In this document: positions 10,037-20,309 of the stretch, in pieces
How positions within the stretch are numbered: position 1 is the stretch's first letter
Layout of the letters: every line of letters starts with the position of its first letter
Assembly (NCBI RefSeq): GCF_932274485.2
Contig: NC_065880.2
Location: forward strand, 79,479,730-79,543,729
DNA length: 64,000 bases
Direction: 5' to 3'
Source: Patella vulgata
Taxonomy: Eukaryota > Mollusca > Gastropoda > Patellidae
Position numbers and translations under genes: made by a program
The notes under the pieces: generated by a model
The model's input: only the letters and a program-made list of their open reading frames with translations
What the model was told of the DNA's origin: nothing
Database searches by the model: none

Positions 10037-10347
10037 TTGAGCCGCGGTGGCTCAGTAAGTAAAAGGTCCAGCTCTGGATCCCGGTTGTGGTCGAGAAAGT
10101 TCTTCTGAATTTTTCGCTTTGTTCCCCTTTGTCAGTGGTGCAGGACACTCGTTCGGATGGGACGAAAAACAAAGGTCCCATGTACACATTGGCGTTCTGG
10201 TAGAAGAACCCTTGTCATTTGGAATTCGATATAAGTGTATGTCCTGGCAAATTTCCCCTCATTGCACACTGCATGACGTATGCCCGTCTTCATTATCCCA
10301 GTCGGAGCAGAACCGTAGGCCATTAAACTCATTTCATTTTATTTCAT
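10037..10347 (+). mobile_element. SINE-B, near full length
   Basis: Head GAGCCGCGGTGGCTCAGTAA (A box) and a damaged B box (CTGGATCCCGGTTG), then the core and the tail CATTAAACTCATTTCATTTT. Around GTGCAGGACACTCGTTCGGA about 35 bp of the usual GGAGGGCCTGACAAGG block is deleted. Confidence 0.9.
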
Positions 10348-10349
10348 AA

Positions 10350-11185
10350 GATTGAATACCATGAAGATATATGTAGTTTTGGGTATTGTTCAAGAAAACA
10401 AACACATCCATTTTCCCGTTCTTTCTTATCCGGGCCGACGGGGGGGGGGGGGGGTCCTACTTTAACAATTTTTGTTGAACTGCTTCACTTAGCATATGTA
10501 GCACGGTTGTCGTGCAATAAGAGGAAAATACCCGATTTCAGAAATGCGAGGGTTGGTGTATTACTAAACCTAACATTTTTTGTTGTACAATTTCGTTATT
10601 AATTTAATGTCAGTAGTTATTTCGTTTCGTTTTGTTTTGCCAATTTCATTATTGTATAGTCCAACTAAAATTAAACTTAAAACGGAAAGACACTGTCACC
10701 ATAATGCACTTGCGCCTTCAACTAAGGAAACGGAATCAATTATGCGCGACGAACCCCTTGTTTGGCTCCTCTCGCAAGTTTCCCAGGAAACAACTGTCTG
10801 CGATATCACCCTAGATGGAAGTAGACGTTAAGTTCCACTGAATGACTGGCTGGCTGACACCATTGTACTATTGAACTTAAGTTGATAACGTTATTTCGGT
10901 TCGTTTATTTTACACACTCCATAGTTGTACAAAATTTAACTTCTGTAAAAAATCTTATGACTCTCTACACGTGTTGGTATGTATGTGAATTAGATTATCG
11001 TGGTGTTCAATTGTAACTCGAGCTAAAATAGTAAGTAACTACAGGGTTTTAAATAATAAACTTTATCTTGACATGTTTAATAAACTAATACCAATTATTA
11101 CCTTATGTTACATCTCATCAAAACAAAATAGATTCTAATATCATTCAAGTACCTACTAGTACTACAATAATGAGAAGTGGTGTGA
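10350..11185. other. No gene supported; G16 run at 10440
   Basis: Contains a G run at 10440-10456 and two overlapping open frames of 60 and 83 codons at 10580-10831. Neither shows a recognisable motif. Confidence 0.45.
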
Positions 11186-11189
11186 GGTC

Positions 11190-11400
11190 TTTAAGAGGGG
11201 AGTTGGATGGCCGACTGGGTAAGGTCTGTCATTAAGTCAACTGGCGTGGTTTCGATTCAGCGCTGGTGGGTTTTCTACGAGTCCTCTGGTTTCCCCCCAC
11301 TGCTAAAGACCGCTACGCGAATTATTGATATAAAATTGAACCATATGTTAGTCCCGAAATGTGTCGAGTGGACGTTAAACCCCATTTCTCGCTCTATATA
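11190..11400 (+). mobile_element. SINE-A with head deletion
   Basis: A box region GTTGGATGGCCGACTGGGTA leads directly to AGGTCTGTCATTAAGTCAAC, then the B box (damaged), core and tail GACGTTAAACCCCATTTC, ending in a short CTCTATATA. Confidence 0.9.
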
Positions 11401-11429
11401 TAAATAAAATATTGTATAAAAACAAACCT

Positions 11430-11520
11430 ACTATCGAATTCCAACTGTCATGTTTTCTTTTACGTCTACACCAATGCGGATCACAATTTTTCGTCCCATC
11501 CCAACGACTCTGCATGTCTT
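11430..11520 (-). mobile_element. SINE-B internal fragment
   Basis: TATCGAATTCCAACTGTCAT, TTTTACGTCTACACCAATG and TTTTTCGTCCCATCCCAACG are SINE-B body blocks in reverse. Head and tail are missing. Confidence 0.75.
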
Positions 11521-11534
11521 AAAGTAATAACTTC

Positions 11535-11765
11535 AATAACTAGGTCATTTCGGGACTAACATATGTTTCAATTTTATTTCAATAATTAGCATGCGCGTAG
11601 AGGTCATTAGCATATGAGAAAACCCACAAGGTTGGACAGGCGGCCCTATTCCTTGTCACGTACAACCGAAGAATCAAAACCACGCCAATTGCCTCAATGA
11701 CAAACCTTATGATCCAACGCGCACGCGCTAACCATTCGGCCATTCACCCCCACCCCCACCCCCGC
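11535..11765 (-). mobile_element. SINE-A, tail-truncated, core shortened
   Basis: Begins at AACTAGGTCATTTCGGGACT without the usual tail and ends at the head (GCTAACCATTCGGCCATTCA) and a C-rich run. The TTTAGCAGTGGGAGG motif is reduced to CATTAGCATATGAG. Confidence 0.88.
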
Positions 11766-11769
11766 GAAG

Positions 11770-12285
11770 GTGATAACGTTTACAGGATAAAACAAAACTA
11801 ATAAAACAAATACGATAAGAGTTCAGACATTGAACAACATACTTGATGAAAATATTTCAAAGGTGTATAATTTATTCTTTACTGGCTACCAGTTTGTGTT
11901 ATCATGTCTAAAGTTTCCAAAATATCCGCCATATCGGTGCTCGACATCAAACAGAACTCATCTAGATAAACACTGAACCATGCAAAATATATACACAATC
12001 AATGAGATAGTGGACGATACATCAAAGCTATCTATATTGGATGTACACTTGAGTGGTTTTACATTAGTAAGAATAGCATGAAACTCATAGTTCTTCCTGA
12101 TAACAGAATAGATTTTTACTGGTAAATAACTAGTATATTATACCTACAAATAGTTAGTTTACTCAGGGATATAAAATTCATACTTTCATATTCGATCACA
12201 TTGTTATTATCTTTGAACATTGGATGGATAGTTTCAGGGTGCAGTTTCTTTAATATCATTAGTGATTCCTATGCAAAGGTGAGAA
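11770..12285. other. No supportable feature
   Basis: AT-rich unique sequence; no coding signal. Confidence 0.5.
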
Positions 12286-12287
12286 GG

Positions 12288-12371
12288 AGAGAAATAGGGT
12301 TTAACGTCCACCCCACACAAAGAAGGTCATTTCGCGGGTAACATATGGTTCAATTTTATTTTAATAATTTG
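12288..12371 (-). mobile_element. SINE-A tail fragment
   Basis: Reverse tail (GAAATAGGGTTTAACGTCCA) through CATATGGTTCAATTTTATTT, cut where a second, opposite SINE-A begins. Confidence 0.82.
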
Positions 12372-12618
12372 GGGGAGGGAGGGGGGGCGAATGGTTAGTA
12401 CGTGCGCGCTGTATCATAATTTCTGTCATTGAGTCAACTGGCGTGGACGTGACAAGGAGTAGGGTCGCCTGTTCAACCTCGCGGGTTTTCTCCGGGTCCT
12501 CCGGTTTTCCTCCCACTGCTAAAGACCCCTACGCGCTAGCGAATTATTGAAATAAAATTGAACTATATGTTAGTCTCAAAATGACCTAGTTTATGTCGTG
12601 AGGGCGTTAAACCCCATA

Positions 12619-12660
<42 letters not shown>
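12371..12660 (+). mobile_element. SINE-A head-to-head with a fragment; long CT tail
   Basis: G-rich start, decayed A box (GGCGAATGGTTAGTACGTGC), B box lost (GGCGTGGACGTGACAAGG shows a deletion across it), complete core (TCCTCCGGTTTTCCTCCCAC) and tail, ending in a CT run of about 50 bp. Confidence 0.92.
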
Positions 12661-12662
<2 letters not shown>

Positions 12663-12741
12663 GGTATCTATAGACCATACCACGTGTAATAATATCTCCT
12701 GGTATCTATAGACTATAGACAATATACCACGTGTAATAATA
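12660..12741 (+). repeat. Short tandem duplication
   Basis: TCCTGGTATCTATAGAC followed by CCACGTGTAATAAT occurs twice (12659 and 12697); the second copy has an extra TATAGACAATA. Confidence 0.75.
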
Positions 12742-13065
12742 GTTACTAAATCATTGTTTTATAACACAATACAATCTAACCTTTCAACCAACGGGTTAAC
12801 AAATGTTTCCTAAGAACCTTGCATAGGGCGGACGAAAAAAGAAAATTGTTCATCACCTCCCCATCCCTTCTCTTCTGATAACGGGGCCATTTGTATTTCA
12901 ATCGTACGTGTAGTTTCTGGGAATGGTGATAAGTAGACGCTAACTGATCCACTACAGGGGTATAATATTCCATTTGCCCAATAAATATTGAGGGAAAAGG
13001 CACAGTGTGAGAAAGAAAAGGTAAACGCCATAAAAAAAATGTTCTCTTTAACTCTTTGAAAAAAA

Positions 13066-13400
13066 GTTCTCCATCATTAGACTTTGACAACGAATATTAT
13101 TTTCGTTTTGTAGGATATTATTTTCCTTATTTTGATAGCGGGGAGGGGGAGGGGCGGGCGGGGGAGTAGTGTCTAGTGTCAGCTATGAGAAAAGATATTG
13201 TCACCACTTTATAAACATAAAAACATTTCTCCGTCCTTCGACTATGACAACGGATATTATTTTCCATACATGTATTTGGATGGGGGGCGTGTGAAGAGGT
13301 GGGGGGATGAGGGTAGTGTCGGCTGTGAGGAAGTATATTGTCATCTTTTTATAAAATATAATAAAAATATTTCATCTATGAATGAGGAAGGATATTTTTC
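13066..13400 (+). repeat. Diverged G-rich direct duplication
   Basis: GACTTTGACAACGAATATTA with a G-rich block and GTAGTGTCTAGTGTCAGC recurs as GACTATGACAACGGATATTA with a G-rich block and GTAGTGTCGGCTGTGAGG about 170 bp on. Minus-strand open frames at 12776-13090 are not convincing as coding. Confidence 0.55.
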
Positions 13401-13434
13401 TACAATACTTGGTCTGAGGAAGCATATTTTCTGA

Positions 13435-14165
13435 CTTAGTTGTGAGGTGAGGAAGAAAGGCGCGGGTCACAGGGATGTGAGGAAGAACAGGAAGTATATT
13501 GAGTAAAAAAGATACACTGTGGAATTATATATATCCCTGGATCCACAACGCTACCTTTCAGAAGCTCCAAAGACAGCTCCTTTGTAAGTATAAAGATTCT
13601 AGTCGTTCGGGATCGGTGGAAACCCGAAGCGTAACCATCTCGTACTCGAACTATACAAATCGTCTTCGATCAACTGATATTTCATCGAAGTTAATGAAAG
13701 TGTGAATACGGCTTTAAGATCTGTTAAGCGAAATATTTGTTTTCCTAAATGGTTTCGATTTGTGCACCCTTTAGACACAGGATAACTCGGTTTTCCGAAT
13801 GTTTCCGTTTAAAACAAAGTGTATACGAATCAGTTTACCAAGATGATAGACATTTCGTGATTACATAGTAACGAATCCTCTTTTTCGTATGTTTTTTTTT
13901 TCATGCAAATTCTTTCAGGATTCTTTTTACCTAGTCCATTAAATTTTAAGAAGACATTATTGGCATTTCTGTCTGTTATTTACTGGTTTATTTTCTCGTT
14001 ATCTCAAATGTCATGAAGAGATCGTGACAGGAGTAAGTGCGTACTTAAAATGCTAAAAGGGAACCATTTAATTAGTACGGAAGTGGGTTCGACAATGTTT
14101 GCTCCCGATCTCCACCAACCAAGTATACAGATGTACAACAGAGATTGTTACGAATTTGATCGCGG
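13435..14165. other. No supportable feature
   Basis: AT-rich; a 68-codon frame at 13499-13705 has no recognisable content. Confidence 0.5.
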
Positions 14166-14169
14166 TTCC

Positions 14170-14405
14170 CTTTGTCAGTCAGTGGTGCAGGACGGAGGCT
14201 TGACAAGAACAGTGTCTAGTCGTTAGGATAGGACGAGAAATTGGTATGTATGTAAAGAACCCTTGGCATTTTGAATTCGCAATCAGAGTAGTCCGTAGCG
14301 CCGCTGTCCGAGCCAAATTTTCCTTAAGGCACACTGTATGGCGCGTACACGTTTCATTAGTACAGTCGGCGCAGATAAGTAGAACGTTAGATCCCATTTC
14401 ATTTC
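14170..14405 (+). mobile_element. SINE-B, head-truncated
   Basis: From CCCTTTGTCAGTCAGTGGTG through CTAGTCGTTAGGATAGGACG and CGCCGCTGTCCG to the tail CATTTCATTTCAT. Diverged. Confidence 0.88.
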
Positions 14406-14580
14406 ATAATGACTACTTTGTGATGAGATATATTTCAATTAACATTTACTTTATTTTTATTTGTCTTTGTCACATACCAGCGCGGAAGCGAAACCAGTTC
14501 AATGTGTGAACCAGTTTGCAATATAGGTAGTGACGGATGCTGTACACGAGATAGGGTATGCTTTGCTCATTCTAGAATAG

Positions 14581-15400
14581 TTAAAGGGACATTATGGGAG
14601 ATAAGATAAAGAGTTGACTGTTCTCGCTATAATAGTTGAAATGTGCAGAAGATTTCGGTCAAATTGCTTCACTCTGAACCTAGATATTAGCGATTCAATT
14701 TTAGGATAGCCTCGATCGTCATTACTACCGTTGTTAAGATAATAAACAAGTCTCAATTATCCATTTTTACGGTTATTTCATCCACCACAAAACGTATTTA
14801 AATCCATTAAATAGAGTTGATTATGGTCTTAGTATATTAATTAATGTTTAATTAATAATTTATATAACGTTTAAAGTAGCTAAGTCCGTAACTCAATATC
14901 ATCCAAAATCTTCGACATTGAAAACACGAATTTTTTTGCAATTTAAATCAGCATTGGTGTTATGGTCTTACCTGGAAAAGATGTGCTTCTTATATCCAAT
15001 ATTTAAGACAAAATAAACATTTTACCATTGGTACACGAATCGTGTACCATAATGCGTTTCAGCGCCATTTGTAACAAGTTGCTCAAAGAATGAGGCTAGA
15101 CATATTCCACAAGTCATGTCAAACGGTGATGCCATATTCTTATTTGGAGAGCATGCGCAATATATACTATCGGTGTTGAGACTTCTGGCGTATTTCGCCG
15201 AACATAACTGATGACTATTCACAGTAAAACGGAAACGATTGAATGTAAATAGTTTATATAAATTTATATTACATTATTATATGTGTTGCGACCCATTTTT
15301 GCCAATTTCTAGGCCCAAAATATTAGCGATTTAGCTCCTTTTAAGGTCTAAAGAAAGACCTGCAAGTGGCAGATTTAGTTGTTACATAAAGCCTGTTTAA
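14581..15400 (+). mobile_element. Family C MITE interrupted by a family G element
   Basis: Left end TTAAAGGGACATTATGGGAG at 14581. The body follows the family to AATTTATATAACGTTTAA at about 14874, is broken, and resumes at 15345 with GGTCTAAAGAAAGACCTGCA. It ends at TTAA 15397-15400. The intervening 470 bp is flanked by TTAA on both sides, as for a later insertion. Confidence 0.75.
14871..15344 (+). mobile_element. Family G TTAA-bounded element nested in family C
   Basis: Bounded by TTAA at 14871-14874 and 15341-15344. Ends form an imperfect inverted repeat: left TTAAAGTAGCTAAGTCCGTA, reversed right end TTAAAAGGAGCTAAATCGCT. A second copy at 52949 shares AACTCAATATYRTC and TCTTCGACAWT with AACACGAATT. 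Contains a minus-strand frame of 66 codons (15022-15222) without recognisable motifs. Non-autonomous. Confidence 0.6.
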
Positions 15401-15404
15401 TACC

Positions 15405-15768
15405 TCTTCTCATAACACGGTTGTCGAGCAATAGGGCATTGACCTCACGACTAGAATGTCCCGAGATTGAATTCCGACGCGAACCATTTGCCCAACCGGG
15501 ACTATACTATAAAACGTTAGACTTTTTAAGAGAGAAAAACTTAATTGTATATCTGATTAGGGGTTTGATATTTTACATATTTATCCATAAAGTCTGTGAA
15601 ATTTGTTTTTATTTTATATTTACTGGGATATCTTTTTATTTATGTATATATTTTGTGATTATTGTTTATAGTTTGTCTCAAGTAAAATCACCATATGTTT
15701 AGCGCAATATAGCCCCGTTGTAGCTGACATTCTTTAAAACTCATTCATTCATTCGTTCATTCGTGAAC
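15405..15768 (+). mobile_element. Possible third tRNA-headed retroelement with (ATTC)n tail
   Basis: GTCGAGCAATAGGGCATTGA followed by CCCGAGATTGAATTCCGACG resembles a decayed tRNA-like head (weak B box GATTGAATTCC). About 330 bp downstream an (ATTC)n run at 15738-15766 follows CATTCTTTAAAACTC, a typical retroelement tail. No second copy here, so the link between head and tail is a guess. Confidence 0.3.
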
Positions 15769-16010
15769 TCCTTTCACGCCATGGTCTCATTTGTGAGCGT
15801 TGTTCGCAAAAAAATAAAAGGTTATCCCAAAATATTGCTAAAAGCTGATTTTATATTTCAATTTTCTTTTCAAATTACACCTACATTTTTGTCGTATACT
15901 TTTAAACTATACATTATATGGTGTGGACCACTATAATTTTATATTTTTGCTGTGTTCGGATTAGTAATTTTTATTTTTAGTTTAGCAGAAGCCATGTTAT
16001 GGTTGTTGAG

Positions 16011-16276
16011 AGAGAGAGAAATGGGGTTTAACGTCCACTCGACACAAACTAGGTCATTTCGGGACTAACATATGGTTTAATTTTATTTCAATAATTCGCT
16101 TGCGCTTAGGGTTCTTTAGCAGTGGGAGGAAACCGGATGAAACCCACGAGGTTGGACAGGCAACCCTACTCCTTGCCACGTACAACCGGGGATTCGAAAC
16201 CATGCCAGTCGACTCAATGACAGACTTTATGATACAGAGCGCGCACGCTAACCATTCAGCCATCCAACCCCCCTAA
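16011..16276 (-). mobile_element. SINE-A, 10-bp TSD
   Basis: Reverse full-length SINE-A; the core lacks about 9 bp between GGAAACCGG and ATGAAACCC. TSD GGTTGTTGAG at 16001-16010 and 16277-16286. Confidence 0.95.
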
Positions 16277-16289
16277 GGTTGTTGAGGTT

Positions 16290-16770
16290 ACGACCTTCAG
16301 ACAATGTGTTGATGTTATCACGTGTATGTAGATTGTCTGTACTCTATAGATCTATCAACATTTCAGATTAGGTGTAAGGGTTACACACCTAGTTCAAACA
16401 GTAGTTGCTTCGTGTAAACTATCCAAAATAGTGATCGCTCTTTCTGGAATGCCTGATGTCACTTATTCTTTGCCTTTGATACTTGTTTTCATTTCAAAAT
16501 TCCACAAAGCTAATACTTTTTATATGCTGATGATTTCAAGCAATTGGTTTTTAACAATTAGGTTGACATGTGACCCCTAGGCAGGTATGCTTATCGTTTC
16601 AAGATTTTCCGACAGGCATTTTCATTTACCTTAATAATCCAGTACAGTGAAATCTCTCACAGCGACTACCTCAATATAACGAACCAGTCACGTGTACAAC
16701 CCTATTTCAAACAACCATTCTGATATAAATTTAAAAACGAATAATCTTTTTTAAAATAAATTTTTTATAC
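16290..16770. other. No supportable feature
   Basis: No repeat family or coding signal seen. Confidence 0.5.
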
Positions 16771-16779
16771 TCGATTATC

Positions 16780-16784
<5 letters not shown>

Positions 16785-16815
<31 letters not shown>

Positions 16816-17080
16816 GGGGTTTAACGTCCACTCGACACAAACTAGGTCATTTCGGGACTAACATATGGTTTTAAATTTTATTTCAATAATTCGCTTGCGC
16901 ATAGGGGTCTTTAGCAGTGGGAGGAAACCGGAGGACCCGGAGAAAACCCACGAGGTTGGACAGGCGACCATACTTCTTGTCACGTACAACCGGGGATTCG
17001 AAACCACCCCAGTCGACTCAATGACAGACTTTATGATACAGCGCGCGCACGCTAACCATTCAGCCATCCAACCCCCCCGG
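16785..17080 (-). mobile_element. SINE-A, full length, 10-bp TSD
   Basis: Well-preserved reverse copy, GA tail of about 30 bp, exact core GAGGAAACCGGAGGACCCGG, B and A boxes present. TSD TTATCCTTGA at 16775-16784 and 17081-17090. Confidence 0.96.
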
Positions 17081-17212
17081 TTATCCTTGAACAGGAATAG
17101 GAGAATTGTATTCACGAGTTCTCATCATACAGTTCCACTATCAATAGCGACGAATTATCCTCACAGGAGTAATACTACGACTCATATCACTGACATAGAG
17201 AGAAAGGGTGGA

Positions 17213-17330
17213 TCATTAGCAGTGGGAGAAAACGGAGGACCCGGAGGAAACCCACAGGGTTAGACAGGCGACCCTACTGGTTGTCACATACAAGCGATGA
17301 ATCGGGGAATCAATGACAGAACTTTGATCT
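17213..17330 (-). mobile_element. SINE-A core and head fragment
   Basis: CATTAGCAGTGGGAGAAAAC, GAGGACCCGGAGGAAACCCA and CAGGCGACCCTACTG are SINE-A core; the head side is scrambled (GGGGAATCAATGACAGAAC). Confidence 0.8.
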
Positions 17331-17425
17331 ACACCAATCTTAATTTGACATAGAAAATGCCGTTCCGTCCTGCACGAGTATGTTGACGTTTCAAAGAAAG
17401 TGCAAACCAAATCTTGCTAAAGTAG

Positions 17426-17576
17426 AAATGAGGTTCAACGTCGACTCGACACAGACTAGGTCATTTCAGGACTAATATATAGATTCATTTTATTTCAATA
17501 ATTCGATTGCGCATAGGACTCTCTTAGCAGTGGGAGGAAACCGGCGGACCCTGAGAAAACCCACGAAGTTGGACTT
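17426..17576 (-). mobile_element. SINE-A 3' half
   Basis: GAAATGAGGTTCAACGTCGA to GAGAAAACCCACGAAGTTGG; stops before the B box. Same strand as the fragment at 17213; the pair lie in the wrong order for one split copy, so they are two insertions. Confidence 0.85.
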
Positions 17577-18208
17577 GCTAAAAAAAAGGTTTTGACTTGT
17601 TGTATCTGTTCCCATCTGTTCTTTAATACCGTTTATCTGAGATTTTCATACACGGAAGTTCTTCCCGATCATATGTTTGGGTGTGAACCCACTAAAAACT
17701 TATAACATCTCTCAGAACGGATACTGGATTATCTTCTACGCATGTATGGGATGGCTATAGTTTGAATCAGATATACGCAGAATGGCACAAGACAGACAGG
17801 AATGTGTTTGTTTTATCTTTGAAAATATTAGATAATGTATGAAATATTACAGCATGGTATACATAAATAAATAAATAAACTGCTTACGTCAAGATTCATT
17901 AATAATGGCATTGTAACTACATTATTCCCAGATGGTAATCTCCCGGAAACACGTGACCCAAAGACCTATATTACAGCTGCGCGAACCAGAGCCTCGCACC
18001 AGATGCTGTCGGTTTATTTGGATATGTGTTTTACGACATCAAAAAACATTTTAAAAAAGTTTTTTTTTACATTTAAACATCTGTTAGTTGTAAGACATAC
18101 ACGTGCCGCTTGTCTTGTAATTTTTACTACTGAAAAAACACATTAACAACAAATGAAACACTTCCGTTACATTTCACGCATTTTTATTCACATTCTTTAT
18201 ATGGTTGA
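17577..18208. other. No supportable feature
   Basis: AT-rich, no coding signal. Confidence 0.5.
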
Positions 18209-18602
18209 TTAAAAGGGGCATTAGGTAAGATTAGATAAAGAGCTGACAGTTCTCACTATAATAGTTGAAACATAGATAATGACAAAAAAAAATATGTTAC
18301 AAATTTCAGTCATATTGCTTCACTCTGAGCCGAAGAATCGGCGATATAATTATATTCTGGCCTCTATTGTCATTTATACCATAACAGAACACAATTTTAT
18401 GAGAAACAATCACTGGTTTTAATCTAAAAGCACGACGTTTCGACAAGTATCCTCTTATCGTTATCAAGCACAATGACATTTATACCGTTGTTACAATAAT
18501 AAACAAAGTTTCGATTATCCACTTTTACGTTAACTCATCCATCAGAAAACGTATTCAAATCCAGTAAATATCACAGGCTAACGATGACGGTGTTTGTCCG
18601 TC
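18209..18602 (+). mobile_element. Family C MITE, right end missing
   Basis: Left end TTAAAAGGGGCATTAGGTAA at 18209, then GCTGACAGTTCTCACTATAA and the family body up to CACAGGCTAACGATG, where it stops at an opposite family C copy. An extra block of about 112 bp (18369-18480) lies between near-direct repeats TGTCATTTATACC and TGACATTTATACC; it contains GACGTTTCGAC, the reverse of the family D motif. Confidence 0.7.
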
Positions 18603-18951
18603 TTAAACATACATTATGCAAGAGTTAAATATGCCTATTGAAGGTATTTCTTTAGGTATTGAATGTTATCTAAATTATTAATTATACATTAACTAACTTA
18701 CTAAGACCAAACTCAACTCTAATAGATTTGAATACGTTTTGCGGTGGATGAAATAACCGTAAAAATGGATAATCGACACTTTGTTTAATATCGTAACAAC
18801 TATAGTTATTAAATTAGTATCGCTCATATCTGGGTTCAGAGTGAGCCTATTTGACTGAAATATTTTTGAATAAACTCCTTTTCATTATCTATCTTTTTAA
18901 CTATTATAGCGAGAACTGCTAGCTCTTTATCTAATCCTATTGCCCCTTTAA
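18603..18951 (-). mobile_element. Family C MITE, complete, head-to-head with another copy
   Basis: Begins TTAAACATACATTATGCAAG at 18603 and ends at TTAA 18948-18951, preceded by AGCTCTTTATCTAATCCTAT. It is the reverse of the copy immediately left, so the two form a large inverted repeat around 18600. Confidence 0.8.
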
Positions 18952-18961
18952 TACGCGCGAT

Positions 18962-19010
18962 CGGTGCAGAAAACTAAGACGGCAACACCCATTTCATTTC
19001 ATTTCTAAAA
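18962..19010 (+). mobile_element. SINE-B tail fragment
   Basis: GTGCAGAAAACTAAGACGGC followed by ACCCATTTCATTTCATTTC: only the last 50 bp of SINE-B. Confidence 0.6.
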
Positions 19011-19309
19011 AAAAGATTAAACAACTCCGTTCCGCGAGAAATAGATGACACTACTTAACGCTAAATAGGGCAGCAGATATTTTGAGAGTTAGATTTCAGA
19101 AATTGAACCAACTTGTTGTATAAGAAATGTAATTTATTGATAAACCATAGCGGCACTATCATTAATTTAATGGTTATCGTCGAGCAAATATCTATGAAGG
19201 GGCTTTTTTTCTTATCGCATAGTTTCTCATTTGGGAATAGGATGTCCAGATTACGATGTGGAAATAGATTTAACCTAGTTCAGTTATCGTGATCAGAATT
19301 GACCAAAAT

Positions 19310-19597
19310 GGGGGGTTGGATGGCTGAATGGTTAGCGTGCGCGCGCTGTATCATAAAGTCTGTCATTGAGTCGACTGGCGTGGTTTCGAATCCCCGGTTG
19401 TACGTGACAAGGAGTAGGGTCGCCTGTCCAACCTCGTGGGTTTTCTCCGGGTCCTCCGGTTTCCTCCCACTGCTAAAGACCCCTATGCGCAAGCGAATTA
19501 TTGAAATAAAATTAAACCATATGTTAGTCCCGAAATGACCTAGTTTGTGTCGAGTGGACGTTAAACCCAATTTCTCTCTCTCTCTCTCTCTCTCTCT
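19310..19597 (+). mobile_element. SINE-A, full length, 12-bp TSD, reference copy
   Basis: Clean forward copy. A G run is followed by the A box (GGATGGCTGAATGGTTAGCG) and the B box region (GTGGTTTCGAATCCCCGG). Together these look like a class II tRNA-derived head with an enlarged middle. The core follows: CGCCTGTCCAACCTCGTGGG, then TCCTCCGGTTTCCTCCCACT. It continues GCTAAAGACCCC, GCGAATTATTGAAATAAAAT and CATATGTTAGTCCCGAAATG; the tail is GACGTTAAACCC with (CT)n. TSD ATTGACCAAAAT at 19298-19309 and 19598-19609. The core pattern GTGGGTTTTCTCCGGGTCCT matches, from memory, the central domain of V-SINEs such as zebrafish HE1/DANA. Transcription would be by RNA polymerase III from the internal boxes. 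Open frames here are translations of the SINE. Confidence 0.97.
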
Positions 19598-19673
19598 ATT
19601 GACCAAAATATATAAAAAGAGCTGAAACCAATTCTTGACTTATTCTACTGCCATTAATCAACGAGCCTCGGTG

Positions 19674-19826
19674 GATCAGTGAGACGCTGACTGCTTAACC
19701 TGTTGTCCCTGGTTCAGTGAGGCGCTGGTCCCCTAACCAGCTGATACCTGGATCAGTGAGGTTCTGGCTCCCTAAACAGCTGTCCCTGGATCAGTGGGAC
19801 TATTGGTCCCTAATCATGTGCCCCTG
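19674..19826 (+). repeat. 38-bp tandem repeat (x4) inside a SINE tRNA head
   Basis: Four units at 19674-19711, 19712-19750, 19751-19788 and 19789-19826 (38, 39, 38, 38 bp). Each starts GATCAGTGAG or GTTCAGTGAG, passes GCTGG or CTGACT and CCCTAA, and ends CCCTG or ACCTG. A normal SINE-B has one such segment between the A box and the anticodon-loop equivalent. The units differ from one another, so the expansion is old. Confidence 0.88.
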
Positions 19827-19902
19827 GATGATCGATCCCGCTGTTGGCCAGAACAGTTCCTCTGGTTTTTCAGCGTGGTTGAAATTGTTGGTGATGCAGG
19901 AC

Positions 19903-20150
19903 GAAATGGAATGGGCCTTAACGTCCTAATGTTCTGCTCCGGCTGGGCTAATGAAGACGGGCATACTGCACTATACAGTGTGCTACGTGGGAAATTTTGA
20001 CCGGGCAGCGGCGCTACAGAATACTCTTATATCGAATTCCAACTGTCAAGGTATCTTTTACGTGCACGTCAATGTGTTCACGGGACATCGTTTTTTCGTT
20101 CCATCCAAACGACTAAATAGATGTCCTTGTCAGGCCCTCCATCCTACACC
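19903..20150 (-). mobile_element. SINE-B nested in SINE-B
   Basis: Reverse copy from GAAATGGAATGGGCCTTAAC through GAAGACGGGCATACTGCACT, GTGCACGTCAATGTGTTCAC and CGACTAAATAGATGTCCTTG to CCCTCCATCCTACACC; head missing. Confidence 0.88.
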
Positions 20151-20309
20151 ATGTATAGTAATTCGGATGGTACCAAAAACGACGGTTGGAGAATAAGTGG
20201 AAACGCCCCTTTCTGGGCAAACTTACCCTCATAGCACACTGCATGGCGTATTCTGATCTTTATAAACAGAAAAGTAGGAGGTTCACCCCGATTTCATTGC
20301 CGCCATGCA

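Larger units (their letters stand above)
19660..20305 (+). mobile_element. SINE-B with repeated tRNA head, interrupted by an opposite SINE-B
   Basis: A SINE-B head starts at GAGCCTCGGTGG (19663). Its A-box segment is repeated four times (separate entry), then GATCGATCCCGCTGTTGGCC gives a B-box remnant and the core follows to GTGATGCAGGAC. A reverse SINE-B (19903-20150) sits in the core. The host resumes at AATTCGGATGGTACCAAAAA and ends near GAGGTTCACCCCGATTTCAT (20300). Confidence 0.82.

Noticed and set aside
19310-19400. tRNA gene candidates from A and B boxes in SINE heads
   Set aside because: Boxes fit Pol III promoters, but acceptor and anticodon stems do not close and the sequences continue into SINE cores.
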